From: Enterobacter dykesii
GTDB lineage: Bacteria; Pseudomonadota; Gammaproteobacteria; Enterobacterales; Enterobacteriaceae
NCBI RefSeq assembly: GCF_008364625.2
Contig: NZ_CP126604.1
Location: 2,852,001-2,916,000, forward strand
Length of the DNA stretch: 64,000 nucleotides
Direction: 5' to 3'
The notes below the pieces were generated by a model. It saw nothing but the letters and a program-made list of their open reading frames with translations. It ran no database searches and had not been told where the DNA came from. Shown one piece after another: positions 1-11,001 of this stretch; position 1 is the first letter of the stretch, and every line of letters starts with the position of its first letter. The position numbers were made by a program, and so were the translations under genes.

Positions 1-1948
1 TGGTCAGACGTACGCCGGTCACTTCGCCGTTCTCGAAGATGATGTCGCTGACGGAGGTATCCAGCATCACCTCGATGTTGCGTTTGTTGACGTTACGCAC
101 CAGGCCGCTGATCAGATAGCCGCCTACTGCTGAACCGTCTTTTGGACGGTGAGTACGGTCGATGCTCATCCCTCCGGTGGTGGTGATGTCGTTCAGCATG
201 ATGCCGCGCGTGGCCAGCCACTCAATTGCCTGCGGCGCGTTTTCGACGAAGCGACGCAGCAGTTCCGGGTTGTTCTTGTTGCCGCCGCCTTTCAGGCTTT
301 CCTGATAGAACAGCTCTTTGCTGTCCTGAATGCCCTTCACGCGCTGGAAGCGGGTTTCGGCGGCGTTCATACCGGCAGAGGCTTTAATGGTGTTCCCGCC
401 GATGGTCGGCATTTTCTCGACAATCAGCACGCTCGCGCCTTCGTCGTGAGCCTGGATCGCCGCCGCCAGACCGGCGCCGCCGCTCCCGACAACGACCACG
501 TCCACGCTGCGGGTTTCGTTCGGGTCAACGCCCTCTTCCGCGGCCAGCGCTTTGCTGGATTTCAGCATCGCTTTCGAGACCGCTTTCTTCACCGCCTCGC
601 TCTGGCTGGTTGCGCCGGTGATGGCATCCACGTGCGGGGTGTTGGCATCCAGTATGCGGGTACGGATCTCTTCAAAGCTGGTCACAAACTCAACGTCTTC
701 GCTCGGGCCGGAGGCCAGTTCGATGTCCGCAATGCGGTCGGTCTCCAGGCTGACGTTAATCACCAGCTCGTTAGCGTCATCCTGCACTTTCTCAGCAAAG
801 GTACCCGGTTTGAATTTGGATTCGCCCATGCTCATGTCGCGGATCATCGCTTCTACCAGCGAGAAGCGCCACAGCGGTTCAGGAATGTTCAGCGCCTCGC
901 GCTGGGTGCTGTCCATAAACAGCTCAAGGCTTTCGCCCGCTGCAATGCGATCGGTCCAGTCAGGGTACGCGATGGTCGCACGACCCACGGCAATCAGGTC
1001 GTAACCGTGGTCCAGCGCTTCATTCACATCAGAAGCATTCACCACGCCGCCCACGCCCATGACCGGAACCTGCGCCAGCGTTTCAGAACGCATCGCGCAG
1101 TATTTTTCGATAAGCGGGGTGGGATCCTGGGTGTCGACAATAGAAGGACGCAGGGTCGCGCCGACGGAGAAGTGCAGATAGTCCACGCCGCGCGCCGCCA
1201 GTTTTTCCAGCAGGTACATGGTGTCGTCAAAGCGGATGCCCGGGACTTCCATCTCTTCAGGGGAGAAGCGGTAGCCAATAATAAACGCGTCGTCCGCGTA
1301 CTGGCGCACCATTTTGTGGGTAATGTCCAGCACGGCCAGCGGGAACTTCGCGCGGTTATCGCGGCTGCCGCCCCACTCGTCATCGCGCTGGTTTGAATTC
1401 GGTGAGTAGAACTGCTGAATCAGATAGGTGTTCGCCCCGTGGATTTCCACACCGTCGAAACCGGCCTGGATGGCTCGACGCACCGCCTCACCAAACTTGC
1501 CGATCATGCCTTCCACTTCTTCAGCGGTCAGAGCAACCGGCGTTGCGGCACCTTCACGCGGCGCGGCTACGGCGCTCGGGCCAACCGGGGTACGGCCACC
1601 AATCAGTTTTGGGTCGACCATGCGGCCGCCGTGGTAGATCTGCAGCAGCGCCTTAGAACCTTTGGATTTAATGGCCTCCGCGATTTTCGCCAGCCCGGCA
1701 ATTTTCTCATCATTATCAATACCGATGGCCCCCGGGAAGGCGAGACCGAGATCGTCGACGAAGCAACACTCCACAATGATGGTGCCAATGCTGCCGGAAC
1801 GGGCCCGATAGTACTCCACCAGCTCGCTGGTGACGGTGCCGTCAAAATAGCCGGTACAGGTTGTCATAGGGGCCATTAACAAACGGTTTTTCAGTTCAGT
1901 ACCATTCGGTAATGTGAAGGGGCTAAGAATGCGTTCGTTAGTGCTCAT
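1..1948 (-). CDS. Three-domain NADH-dependent fumarate reductase flavoprotein (partial, runs off the left edge)
   Basis: The reading frame starts at the ATG at 1948 and is still open at base 1, so about 649 residues are visible and the C-terminus is missing. Residues 1 to about 350 form an old-yellow-enzyme-like TIM barrel (GFDGVEIHGAN followed by an NQR-D-E-GGS block). Next comes an FMN_bind domain with the ApbE flavinylation motif DAITGATS at 441-448, where FMN would be covalently linked to Thr447. The last visible part is the start of a fumarate reductase/succinate dehydrogenase flavoprotein domain with the FAD motif GSGGAG at 488-493. This architecture matches the soluble NADH:fumarate oxidoreductase described in Klebsiella, in which the barrel takes electrons from NADH. 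It is divergent from a C4-dicarboxylate/citrate exchanger and a fumarase, which fits anaerobic fumarate respiration or a reductive citrate branch. Urocanate, acrylate or another enoate could be the true acceptor, because the active-site half lies outside the window. Confidence 0.88.
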   Translation of the reverse strand, partial: MSTNERILSPFTLPNGTELKNRLLMAPMTTCTGYFDGTVTSELVEYYRARSGSIGTIIVECCFVDDLGLAFPGAIGIDNDEKIAGLAKIAEAIKSKGSKALLQIYHGGRMVDPKLIGGRTPVGPSAVAAPREGAATPVALTAEEVEGMIGKFGEAVRRAIQAGFDGVEIHGANTYLIQQFYSPNSNQRDDEWGGSRDNRAKFPLAVLDITHKMVRQYADDAFIIGYRFSPEEMEVPGIRFDDTMYLLEKLAARGVDYLHFSVGATLRPSIVDTQDPTPLIEKYCAMRSETLAQVPVMGVGGVVNASDVNEALDHGYDLIAVGRATIAYPDWTDRIAAGESLELFMDSTQREALNIPEPLWRFSLVEAMIRDMSMGESKFKPGTFAEKVQDDANELVINVSLETDRIADIELASGPSEDVEFVTSFEEIRTRILDANTPHVDAITGATSQSEAVKKAVSKAMLKSSKALAAEEGVDPNETRSVDVVVVGSGGAGLAAAIQAHDEGASVLIVEKMPTIGGNTIKASAGMNAAETRFQRVKGIQDSKELFYQESLKGGGNKNNPELLRRFVENAPQAIEWLATRGIMLNDITTTGGMSIDRTHRPKDGSAVGGYLISGLVRNVNKRNIEVMLDTSVSDIIFENGEVTGVRLT

Positions 1949-2552
1949 AATAGAAACTCCAAACTTTTAAAAATTAAGAATTCGTTATCGGATTGATTTT
2001 TTATTTCGTCGTTATTTGCCGATGTCATGATATTAATATAATGATTTTTTTAGTTTCTAAAGTTATTACGTTAGTTAAAAAACTATTTAATCCCTTCGAT
2101 AACACAAATAACACATTGGTGTTAGCGATTGTAATTCAGCCATTCACAATAATTTAAAATTCGTTAAATGATTAATGGTAAAACCAATTCACCAAAGCGA
2201 ACAAATAATGAATAAAAACAACACACTACAAACACACCAAAATCTAACCTGTTAAAAAAATGATAAAAAATACGCGAAAAACAGGCAATAACCACATACG
2301 CCAGAGTGGTTATTAATAAAAGCATAAAAATAACGCTGCAATTCTATTTTTTTGATCGCGATCAATAGTTATGGCATTCAAAAGCGCAATATAAAAACAT
2401 CATCATTTTTTAATTTAGCGCACACAAAAACGCGTTAAATCGCTATTACTGAAAAAACACGAAAGCACCTTTAATAACTAATAAAAGCAAAGAAACTTAA
2501 GAAAGTGTTTTTTCAGTGCGACCGAATTTTTGACAACTTAAGACGTGAAACT
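1949..2552. promoter_or_regulatory. Long AT-rich divergent regulatory region
   Basis: This 600-bp gap between the fumarate reductase gene (leftward) and the DASS transporter (rightward) has no credible gene. It is strikingly AT-rich compared with both flanks. It contains a perfect FNR-type palindrome (see separate entry) and, 24 bases further on, a TATAAA hexamer at 2390-2395 that could be the -10 of the rightward transcript. That would put a start near 2402 and give a leader of about 150 nt. I see no clear matching element for the leftward gene. Confidence 0.6.
2352..2365. promoter_or_regulatory. FNR box (perfect TTGAT-N4-ATCAA)
   Basis: The 14-bp palindrome TTGATCGCGATCAA matches the FNR consensus in all ten specified positions. 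Its centre (2358.5) lies about 43 bases before the start predicted from the TATAAA at 2390-2395, close to the -41.5 spacing of class II FNR activation. This would place the transporter and fumarase under anaerobic activation, consistent with their predicted role. The palindrome is seen; binding is inferred. Confidence 0.75.
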
Positions 2553-4061
2553 ATGAATACAAAAACTGCTGTAACGCCCCCTGTGGCGAACCAGGCATCA
2601 AATGGAAACGCAAAACGATTGCTGATGATGGCGCTACCCGTCATCGTCGCCGTACTGCTGCTGTTTGTTCCCGTTCCTGAAGGCTTGCCGCCTTACGCAT
2701 GGCACTACTTCGCCATTTTTGTCGGCGTGATCGTCGGTCTGATCTTCGAACCGCTGCCGGGTGCGGTGATCGGCCTGACCGGCGTGGTCGCCATTGCCCT
2801 GTGCAGCCAGTGGGTGCTGTTCAGCCCCGATCAGCTGGCTGACCCGAAATTCAAGCTGGCGGGCGCCTCCTTTAAGTGGGCGGTGAGCGGGTTTGGTAAC
2901 TCTACCGTCTGGCTGATTTTCGGTGCCTTTATGTTCGCCGCTGGCTATGACAAAACCCGCTTCGGCCGCCGTCTGGCGCTGATTCTGGTGAAGTACCTCG
3001 GCCGTCGCAGCCTGACGCTCGGTTACGCCATTACGTTTGCGGACCTGCTGCTGGCACCGTTCACCCCGTCCAACACCGCGCGCAGCGGCGGGACCATCTA
3101 CCCGATTATCGCTAACCTGCCGCCGCTGTACGGTTCAAAACCCAACGACCCAAGCGCGCGTAAGATTGGTTCGTACCTGATGTGGGTGGCGATCACCGCG
3201 GCCTGTATCACCAGCTCAATGTTCCTCTCCGCCCTCGCGCCAAACCTGCTGGCCCTGGCGCTGGTGAAAAGTACGGTTGGGATTGATATCTCCTGGGGCA
3301 CCTGGTTCCTCGCCTTCCTGCCGCTGGGTATCCTGCTGATTCTGACCATGCCGCTGCTGGCCTACTGGTTCTACCCACCTGAAGTCAAAGTGAATAACGA
3401 AGTGCCGCTGTGGGCGACCCGCGAGCTGGAAAAACTCGGCAAACTGTCCCGCAACGAAATTTTGCTGCTGGTGTTCGTGTGCTGTGCGCTGCTGATGTGG
3501 ATCTTCGCCGCCGCGTGGATTGAGCCTGCCATGGCGGCCCTGCTCATCGTCGGTCTGATGCTGTGGACCGGCGTGCTGGAGTGGAACGATATCACCGGTA
3601 ACAAGGCCGCATGGAACACCTTCGTCTGGTTCGCCACCCTGGTGGCACTGGCGGATGGCCTCTCCTCCACCGGCTTTATCAGCTGGTTAGGTAAAGAAGG
3701 CGGCCTGCTGATGAGCGGTATCTCTCCGGGCGTAGCGACCATCGTCCTGCTGCTGGCGTTCTACCTGCTGCACTACCTGTTTGCCAGCACCACCGCGCAC
3801 ACCACGGCGCTGCTGCCGGCGATGCTGACCATCGCCTCCACCATTCCGGGCATGAATATGGAAGTGTTCGTTCTGCTGATGGTGACCTCGCTGGGCGTGA
3901 TGGGGATTATCACCCCGTACGGTACTGGCCCAAGCCCGATTTACTACGGTAGCGGCTACCTGCCAACCAAAGACTACTGGCGCCTCGGCACCATCTTCGG
4001 TGCCATCTTCCTGGCGGCCCTGCTGCTGATTGGCTATCCGTGGATGTCCATGATGTTCTGA
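2553..4061 (+). CDS. DASS-family citrate/C4-dicarboxylate antiporter (CitT/TtdT-like)
   Basis: A polytopic inner-membrane protein of 502 residues in the divalent anion:Na+ symporter (DASS/SLC13) family, closest in kind to the E. coli CitT (citrate/succinate) and TtdT (tartrate/succinate) exchangers. Family marks include APFTPSNTARSGGTIYP in the first half and ITPYGTGPSPIYYGSGY in the second, the paired substrate-binding hairpins. I chose the ATG at 2553 because an in-frame start at 2505 would add a hydrophilic tail unlike the family; the ribosome site is weak. It is followed after a strong terminator by a fumarase, and is divergent from a fumarate reductase. The set suggests uptake of citrate, malate or tartrate in exchange for succinate during anaerobic growth. 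The exact substrate cannot be read from sequence. Confidence 0.85.
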   Translation: MNTKTAVTPPVANQASNGNAKRLLMMALPVIVAVLLLFVPVPEGLPPYAWHYFAIFVGVIVGLIFEPLPGAVIGLTGVVAIALCSQWVLFSPDQLADPKFKLAGASFKWAVSGFGNSTVWLIFGAFMFAAGYDKTRFGRRLALILVKYLGRRSLTLGYAITFADLLLAPFTPSNTARSGGTIYPIIANLPPLYGSKPNDPSARKIGSYLMWVAITAACITSSMFLSALAPNLLALALVKSTVGIDISWGTWFLAFLPLGILLILTMPLLAYWFYPPEVKVNNEVPLWATRELEKLGKLSRNEILLLVFVCCALLMWIFAAAWIEPAMAALLIVGLMLWTGVLEWNDITGNKAAWNTFVWFATLVALADGLSSTGFISWLGKEGGLLMSGISPGVATIVLLLAFYLLHYLFASTTAHTTALLPAMLTIASTIPGMNMEVFVLLMVTSLGVMGIITPYGTGPSPIYYGSGYLPTKDYWRLGTIFGAIFLAALLLIGYPWMSMMF

Positions 4062-4067
4062 TTCCTG

Positions 4068-4098
4068 ACCGCCGGACTTCTCCTCCGGCGGTTTTATT
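4068..4098 (+). terminator. Rho-independent terminator between transporter and fumarase
   Basis: Inverted arms CCGCCGGA and TCCGGCGG (4069-4076 and 4084-4091) with a 7-base loop, followed by TTTTATTTTT. It sits only about 20 bases before the fumarase start, so the fumarase either depends on partial read-through or has a promoter inside the transporter gene. Confidence 0.8.
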
Positions 4099-4116
4099 TT
4101 TGTGGAGCAATACGCT

Positions 4117-5766
<1,650 letters not shown>

Positions 5767-5778
5767 GTTGAGACAGTC

Positions 5779-5801
5779 CGGGTGGCGCAACGCTGCCCGG
5801 C
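5779..5801. repeat. REP-like palindrome
   Basis: An imperfect palindrome running from CCGGGTGGCG to TGCCCGG lies just after the fumarase stop and resembles the REP (repetitive extragenic palindrome) half-units of Enterobacter genomes. It may also act as a weak terminator. The rest of the 5767-6048 gap shows no gene. Confidence 0.45.
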
Positions 5802-6048
5802 AGTCGCAGAAAGACATGCGCCTGCGTCATGTCACAAAACCGTGATATCAGCCACTTAGCAAAACGTGGTGAATAAAAAATCAATTAATTGTTAAGTTAT
5901 TGTTGTCATTAATTGTATTTATCCCGCGCAGGCTATTCATGCGAAAAGTGCATCAGCCGATGCGGCATTTGCGCTTATCTATTTCCTCATCCTGATCCAG
6001 TTTTCAAAAACAGACGCGTAATACGTCAACAATAAACTGGAGATAACC

Positions 6049-7362
6049 ATGTTTTCCTCAACCTCACCTGCAACCGTACGCTCGAAAGCGGGCGCCATAC
6101 TCCGCGTGACGTCCGGCAACTTTCTTGAGCAGTTCGATTTCTTTCTGTTCGGCTTCTATGCCACCTACATCGCCCACACGTTCTTCCCGGCGAGCAGTGA
6201 ATTTGCGTCGCTGATGATGACCTTCGCCGTCTTCGGCGCGGGCTTTTTGATGCGTCCAATAGGCGCCATTGTGCTAGGCGCGTATATCGACAAGGTAGGT
6301 CGCAGAAAGGGGCTGATCGTCACGCTTTCCATCATGGCGGCGGGGACGTTCCTGATTGTGCTTATCCCCTCTTATCAAAGCATCGGTCTGTGGGCGCCGC
6401 TGCTGGTGCTGACGGGCCGTCTGCTGCAGGGCTTTTCCGCCGGTGCGGAGCTTGGAGGCGTCTCGGTTTATCTGGCTGAAATCGCCACGCCGGGCCGCAA
6501 AGGGTTTTACACCAGCTGGCAGTCCGGCAGCCAGCAGGTCGCCATTATGGTCGCCGCGGCGATGGGCTTTGCCCTGAATGCCCTGATGGAGGAGAGCGCC
6601 ATTCGCGAATGGGGCTGGCGCATCCCGTTCCTGTTCGGCTGCTTAATCGTGCCGTTTATCTTTTTCCTGCGCCGCAAGCTGGAGGAGACGGAAGAGTTCA
6701 GCGCGCGCCGCCATCATCTCGAGATGCGCCAGGTCTTTAAAACGCTGCTTGGCAACTGGCAGGTGGTGGTCGCAGGCATGCTGATGGTGGCGATGACCAC
6801 CACCGCGTTCTACCTGATCACCGTCTACGCCCCCACCTTTGGCAAAAAGGTGCTGATGCTCAGCGCCTCGGACAGCCTGCTGGTCACCCTGCTGGTGGCG
6901 ATTTCTAACTTCATCTGGCTGCCGGTGGGCGGCGCGCTGTCGGATCGCTTCGGGCGCAAGCCGGTGCTGATTGCCATGGCCCTGCTGGCGCTGGCGACCA
7001 GCTACCCTGCCCTGACGCTGCTGGCGAGCGCGCCCAGCTTTTCCATGATGCTGAGCGTGCTGCTGTGGCTCTCCTTCCTCTACGGCCTGTATAACGGCGC
7101 GATGATCCCGGCCCTGACGGAGATTATGCCTGCTGAAGTGCGCGTGGCGGGGTTCTCTCTGGCTTACAGCCTGGCAACGGCGGTTTTCGGCGGCTTTACC
7201 CCGGTCATGTCCACCGCGCTGATCGAATACACCGGTGACAAAGCCTCGCCTGGCTACTGGATGAGTTTCGCTGCCGTGTGTGCCCTGCTGGCCACGCTCT
7301 ACCTCTACCGCCGCCGCGCGGTATCGCTGCAAAACACCGTCAAGTCACAGGGGGCAGTATGA
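6049..7362 (+). CDS. citA: Citrate/H+ symporter of the major facilitator superfamily (CitA/CitH/TcuC-like)
   Basis: A 437-residue transporter with 12 predicted membrane segments and a metabolite:H+ symporter signature: the N-terminus [20 protein letters not shown], the loop DKVGRRKG between segments 2 and 3, and [14 protein letters not shown]. These are hallmarks of the CitA/CitH citrate carriers and the related tricarballylate carrier TcuC. A GGAG site precedes the ATG. No tcuAB genes are nearby, so citrate is the more likely substrate. It overlaps the next gene by ATGA, so the two are translationally coupled. With the upstream antiporter the block encodes two citrate-type uptake routes, one likely aerobic and proton-driven, one likely anaerobic and exchange-driven. 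Confidence 0.85.
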   Translation: MFSSTSPATVRSKAGAILRVTSGNFLEQFDFFLFGFYATYIAHTFFPASSEFASLMMTFAVFGAGFLMRPIGAIVLGAYIDKVGRRKGLIVTLSIMAAGTFLIVLIPSYQSIGLWAPLLVLTGRLLQGFSAGAELGGVSVYLAEIATPGRKGFYTSWQSGSQQVAIMVAAAMGFALNALMEESAIREWGWRIPFLFGCLIVPFIFFLRRKLEETEEFSARRHHLEMRQVFKTLLGNWQVVVAGMLMVAMTTTAFYLITVYAPTFGKKVLMLSASDSLLVTLLVAISNFIWLPVGGALSDRFGRKPVLIAMALLALATSYPALTLLASAPSFSMMLSVLLWLSFLYGLYNGAMIPALTEIMPAEVRVAGFSLAYSLATAVFGGFTPVMSTALIEYTGDKASPGYWMSFAAVCALLATLYLYRRRAVSLQNTVKSQGAV

Positions 7363-8147
7363 AACGCACCTATCACTTTACCGCCAGCGCGCTGGTGCTT
7401 GCGCTCCTGAGCGTGAATGCCTGCGCTCAGGACGTAAAGGTCATGATTTCAGGCGGCTTCAAAGCCGCCCTGGAAAAGCTGGCCCCGGACTATGAACGTC
7501 GGACCGGGGATAAAATCGTGATTATCCCCGGCCCCTCAATGGGCGCTACGCCGCAGGCGATCCCAAACCGACTGGCGCGCGGCGAGAAAGCCGACGTGGT
7601 GATTATGGTGGGCGATGCGCTGGAGAAGCTCGAAAAAACCGGCCAGACCCAGCCGGGTTCGCGAACGGAACTCGCGGACTCCCCCGTTGGCATGGTGGTA
7701 AAAAAAGGGGCGGATGTCCCTGATATCAGCAGCGAGGCGGCTCTGCGTAAAGCGCTGCTGCAGGCCAGCTCCATCGCCTACTCTGACAGCGCCAGCGGCA
7801 GGTACGTCAGCCAGACGTTGTTCAAAAAAATGGGGATCGAAAAAGAAGTGGCGGATAAAGCGACAATGGTTGAGCGTATCCCGGTCGCCTCAGAAGTGGC
7901 GAAAGGAAAATACGCCGTCGGTTTCCAGCAGGTCAGCGAGCTGCTGCCGGTTCAGGGCGTCACTTTTATCGGGAAAATCCCGGATAATCTGCAGTACATC
8001 ACGCGCTTCGCGGGTGCGGTCACCCGTCACGCAGAACATCCCGCGGAGGGGAAAGCGCTGCTGACCTATCTCGCCTCACCGCCCTCCAGGGCCGTCATCC
8101 AGAAGACGGGGATGATCCCCGTTACGTCCGGCGATACTGCTCGGTGA
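7359..8147 (+). CDS. Periplasmic ModA-like substrate-binding protein
   Basis: A 262-residue secreted protein with a signal peptide of about 23 residues ending in ACAQD. It has the type II periplasmic-binding fold seen in molybdate-binding ModA and solute-binding family 11 proteins ([21 protein letters not shown] near the start, [30 protein letters not shown]). The start is fixed by the 4-base overlap with the citrate carrier. No ABC permease or ATPase gene accompanies it, so a classic molybdate import role is unlikely. It may instead sense or present a carboxylate for the neighbouring carrier or regulator. Its last 26 bases overlap the 3' end of the convergent LysR gene. Confidence 0.75.
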   Translation: MKRTYHFTASALVLALLSVNACAQDVKVMISGGFKAALEKLAPDYERRTGDKIVIIPGPSMGATPQAIPNRLARGEKADVVIMVGDALEKLEKTGQTQPGSRTELADSPVGMVVKKGADVPDISSEAALRKALLQASSIAYSDSASGRYVSQTLFKKMGIEKEVADKATMVERIPVASEVAKGKYAVGFQQVSELLPVQGVTFIGKIPDNLQYITRFAGAVTRHAEHPAEGKALLTYLASPPSRAVIQKTGMIPVTSGDTAR

Positions 8148-9021
8148 TCTGCTTTTCCAGTTCAGCCGCAATGTAGGACTGGATACGCCCCCGGCGCCGG
8201 ATAAGCCCCACGGTGCGTTTCACTTCCGGCGCCACCAGCGGCAGATGCGTCAGCAGCGTGTGCTCTGACGTCGGCATCGACATGGCAGGAACGGCAGCAA
8301 TGCCGATCCCCGCCTCTACCATGCCGAGCATCGTGGTAACGTGACGCGTTTCGCAGACGCTCGGGCGTTCGGGAACGATATCCCCCAGCATCCGATCGAG
8401 CAGGTTACGGTTACCTGACGTTTTATCGAGGGAGATATAATCCTGCTGGTAAAAGGCCTGCCACGTCAGATGACTCTTCTGCGCCAGCGGGTGATCCTTT
8501 CGGCACGCCGCAACATAGACATCCTCCACCAGCGGGAAAAATTCGATTTCGGACGGCAGGTTTCCTGCGAAGCTGATGCCAAAATCCGCCTGGCTTCGGG
8601 CCACGGCGTCAATCACATTCCCCGCGCTGCTGTCGATGAGCTTAATGCGAACGCGCGGATAGCGAGACTGAAAGCGACGGATCACATCGGGCATAAAGTA
8701 ACAGGCCGCGGAAGGGACCGTAGCAACCGTGATCAGCCCCGTCCGCTCTTCGCTGACCTTATCGACATCCGCCAGCATTGACTCAACGTTGTCGAGCAGC
8801 TGCGCGGAGCGTTCAGCAAAGTTTTGCCCGTATAACGTTAAGGCCACGCGGCGGGTGGTACGGTCAAACAGCCGGTTTCCCAGCGCGGCTTCCAGCTTTT
8901 CAATCCTGCGGCTCAGCGCCGACTGGGATAAGCAGATAGATTCAGCAGCGACACGGAAGTTACCGTATTCCACTAACGCTCTGAAAGCATAAAGATCGTT
9001 AAGGTCAAAATTCACGGGCAT
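8122..9021 (-). CDS. LysR-family regulator, likely of the citrate carrier operon
   Basis: A 299-residue LysR-type transcription factor. An N-terminal winged helix-turn-helix (residues about 8-65, LSQSALSRRIEKLEAALGNRLFDRT) is followed by a type II periplasmic-binding-like effector domain. It is convergent with, and overlaps by 26 bases, the ModA-like gene, so it is not the usual divergent LysR. The position still suggests it controls the carrier/binding-protein pair in response to a carboxylate; that is inference. TcuR, the tricarballylate regulator, belongs to the same family and often neighbours such carriers. Confidence 0.8.
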   Translation of the reverse strand: MPVNFDLNDLYAFRALVEYGNFRVAAESICLSQSALSRRIEKLEAALGNRLFDRTTRRVALTLYGQNFAERSAQLLDNVESMLADVDKVSEERTGLITVATVPSAACYFMPDVIRRFQSRYPRVRIKLIDSSAGNVIDAVARSQADFGISFAGNLPSEIEFFPLVEDVYVAACRKDHPLAQKSHLTWQAFYQQDYISLDKTSGNRNLLDRMLGDIVPERPSVCETRHVTTMLGMVEAGIGIAAVPAMSMPTSEHTLLTHLPLVAPEVKRTVGLIRRRGRIQSYIAAELEKQITEQYRRT

Positions 9022-9113
9022 AGCGTCTGGATGTCCTGTCGGGGAATACGCAGCAAAGTCAAAAATAATAGCGTCTTATTGACCCACCGCAACCGGCGCG
9101 GTGTTGAAATACG

Positions 9114-10643
9114 TCAGAGCTCGTTGAGATGCAGGCGAACATACCCGGCGCGATCGGCAATGGCCTGCCGCTCCTCTTCCTTCATGTCCGCAAGCTGTTT
9201 AAAGACAATGCCCAGGCGGGGATTGTTACCCAGACGCGCCTGGTTGCGAGCAAAGAAATCCCAGTAAAGGGCATTGAAGGGGCACGCCAGCTCTCCGGTA
9301 CGCTGGCTGTGTTGATACCGGCACCCCTGACAGTAGTTACTCATCTTATGAATATACGACGCGCTCGAGACGTAGGGCTTACTGGCCAGCAATCCGCCAT
9401 CGCCAAACTGGCTCATGCCGAGGGTATTGGGCAGCTCCACCCATTCAAAGGCATCAATATAGACTCCCAGATACCATTCATGAACCGCCTGCGGCGACAG
9501 GCCGCTGAGCAGGCTAAAGTTCCCAATGACCATCAGGCGCTGGATATGGTGGGCGTAAGCCTCGGTGAGCGACTGTCCAACGGCATGCGCCAGGCAGCGC
9601 ATCTGCGTCCTGCCGGTCCAGAACCAGTCCGGCAGCGGGGCGTGCTGGTCTAAGGCATTCAGATCCCGATAGCCCGGCATCTGCGACCAGTAAATCCCGC
9701 GCACGTATTCCCGCCAGCCGAGAATTTGTCGAATAAACCCTTCAACGGCTGGCAGCGGCGCATGGCCCGAACGCCATGCCTGCTCGGCGGCAGCCACCAC
9801 TTCCCGCGGATTAAGCATTTTGGTATTCAGCGCGAATGAAATTAACGAGTGGAAAAGAAAAGGCTCCTCCGCGTGCATCGCGTCCTGCCAGGCGCCGAAC
9901 TGGGGGAGCACGTTAGCGATAAATTCATCCAGCCTTGCTTTGGCTTCCGAACGGTTGAGCGGCCAGCGAAAATTCCCGGCCTGCGGTTCGCCGAAGGTGT
10001 TTACGCCGCAGCGTTGGATCTCCGCCCATAAGGCTGAATAATCGTGGCTGGGACGCGCGTCTTCCGGCGCGGGCGGCTCGCCGGACCAGCGCTTACGGTT
10101 TTCAGCATCAAAATTCCATTTTCCCCCTTCCGGCTCGCCTTCTGTGGTTAACAGTATGCCGTGCTGACGACGCATTTCCCGGTAAAAGTACTCCATTCGC
10201 CAGCTTTTGCGCGTCGCAAAGAACGCGCTCACCTGTCCACGGGTGGTGAAGAAATGCTCGCTGCTGACGCAGGCCGTTTCGACGGACGCCGCTTTCGCCC
10301 ACGCCTGCAGCTGCGTATCCAGGCGCCATTCGTCGGGCTCCTGCCATATCACCCTGTCGGCGCCGTAATGCGCGACCAGCGCGTTGAGATTGTCTTCCAG
10401 CGCGCCGCGGTTTGAGCCGTCAGAAAGCCGGACATACCTCACCCGATGCCCCTTCTCCTTTAACGCAGAGGCAAACGCGCGCATGGCGGCAAAAATGGCG
10501 ATCACTTTCTGAGCGTGGTGAAGCACGTACGCGGTTTCTGCCCGCAGCTCCAGCATCACGTAAATGACGTTCGGATTGCAGGCATCAAACCAGCTGTGGT
10601 GCGGATTAAGCTGATCGCCCAGGATCAGGCGCAGTTCGGTCAA
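9114..10643 (-). CDS. Fe-S bacterial cryptochrome/(6-4) photolyase (PhrB type)
   Basis: A 509-residue member of the FeS-BCP/DPRP family that repairs (6-4) photoproducts with FAD and light. Four cysteines that would hold the [4Fe-4S] cluster fall at 350, 438, 441 and 454 when counted from the TTG start at 10643. To my recollection these are exactly the numbers in Agrobacterium PhrB. The YAHHIQRLMV stretch is also typical. The TTG at 10643 is preferred to the TTG at 10661: it gives the family N-terminus (TELRLILGDQL), has AGGAG six bases upstream and overlaps the stop of the preceding DUF2256 gene as TTGA. The pair is a coupled operon. Confidence 0.9.
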   Translation of the reverse strand: MTELRLILGDQLNPHHSWFDACNPNVIYVMLELRAETAYVLHHAQKVIAIFAAMRAFASALKEKGHRVRYVRLSDGSNRGALEDNLNALVAHYGADRVIWQEPDEWRLDTQLQAWAKAASVETACVSSEHFFTTRGQVSAFFATRKSWRMEYFYREMRRQHGILLTTEGEPEGGKWNFDAENRKRWSGEPPAPEDARPSHDYSALWAEIQRCGVNTFGEPQAGNFRWPLNRSEAKARLDEFIANVLPQFGAWQDAMHAEEPFLFHSLISFALNTKMLNPREVVAAAEQAWRSGHAPLPAVEGFIRQILGWREYVRGIYWSQMPGYRDLNALDQHAPLPDWFWTGRTQMRCLAHAVGQSLTEAYAHHIQRLMVIGNFSLLSGLSPQAVHEWYLGVYIDAFEWVELPNTLGMSQFGDGGLLASKPYVSSASYIHKMSNYCQGCRYQHSQRTGELACPFNALYWDFFARNQARLGNNPRLGIVFKQLADMKEEERQAIADRAGYVRLHLNEL

Positions 10644-10786
10644 CGGTGGCTCCTGCGACAACGCTCCGAACAGTATTTGACATCATCCCAGCATTTCGCC
10701 CATTTTTTGCGCCACGTCATGGGCCGCTGGCAGTGCGCGCACGCCCGGCTGGGCAGGTTCTGCTTGTTACCTTTGAAATCGCTCAT
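10640..10786 (-). CDS. DUF2256 small zinc-ribbon-like protein
   Basis: A 48-residue basic, cysteine-rich protein (CAHC, then KCWDDVKYC and ERCRR). DUF2256 proteins are frequently found next to cryptochrome/photolyase genes. Here the stop overlaps the photolyase TTG start by four bases, so it leads the two-gene operon. The spaced cysteines suggest metal binding. Its biochemical role is unknown to me; help with Fe-S or DNA handling for the photolyase is a guess. Confidence 0.85.
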   Translation of the reverse strand: MSDFKGNKQNLPSRACAHCQRPMTWRKKWAKCWDDVKYCSERCRRSHR

Positions 10787-11001
10787 CTTTTCAATACCGT
10801 ACTGATTTCTTCACTGAACCTGTGGATGAAGGCTACGACAGACTTCACAAAATGAAGGTGATGCCCGTAAACCGCTACCCACCGCTACGTACGAATGATA
10901 GTTTATTCAGGCTGGAATTGTCGCAGTGAGCGATTTTCTGGCATCTTAACCGAACCTGACTTTCCCATTTTTGTTCAAGTGACGAGTTTGCGAGCAAAGC
11001 G

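Noticed and set aside
149..1396. Long plus-strand open frame antisense to the fumarate reductase
   Set aside because: It is the shadow of a GC-rich coding strand; the minus frame has clear OYE, FMN_bind and FAD motifs.
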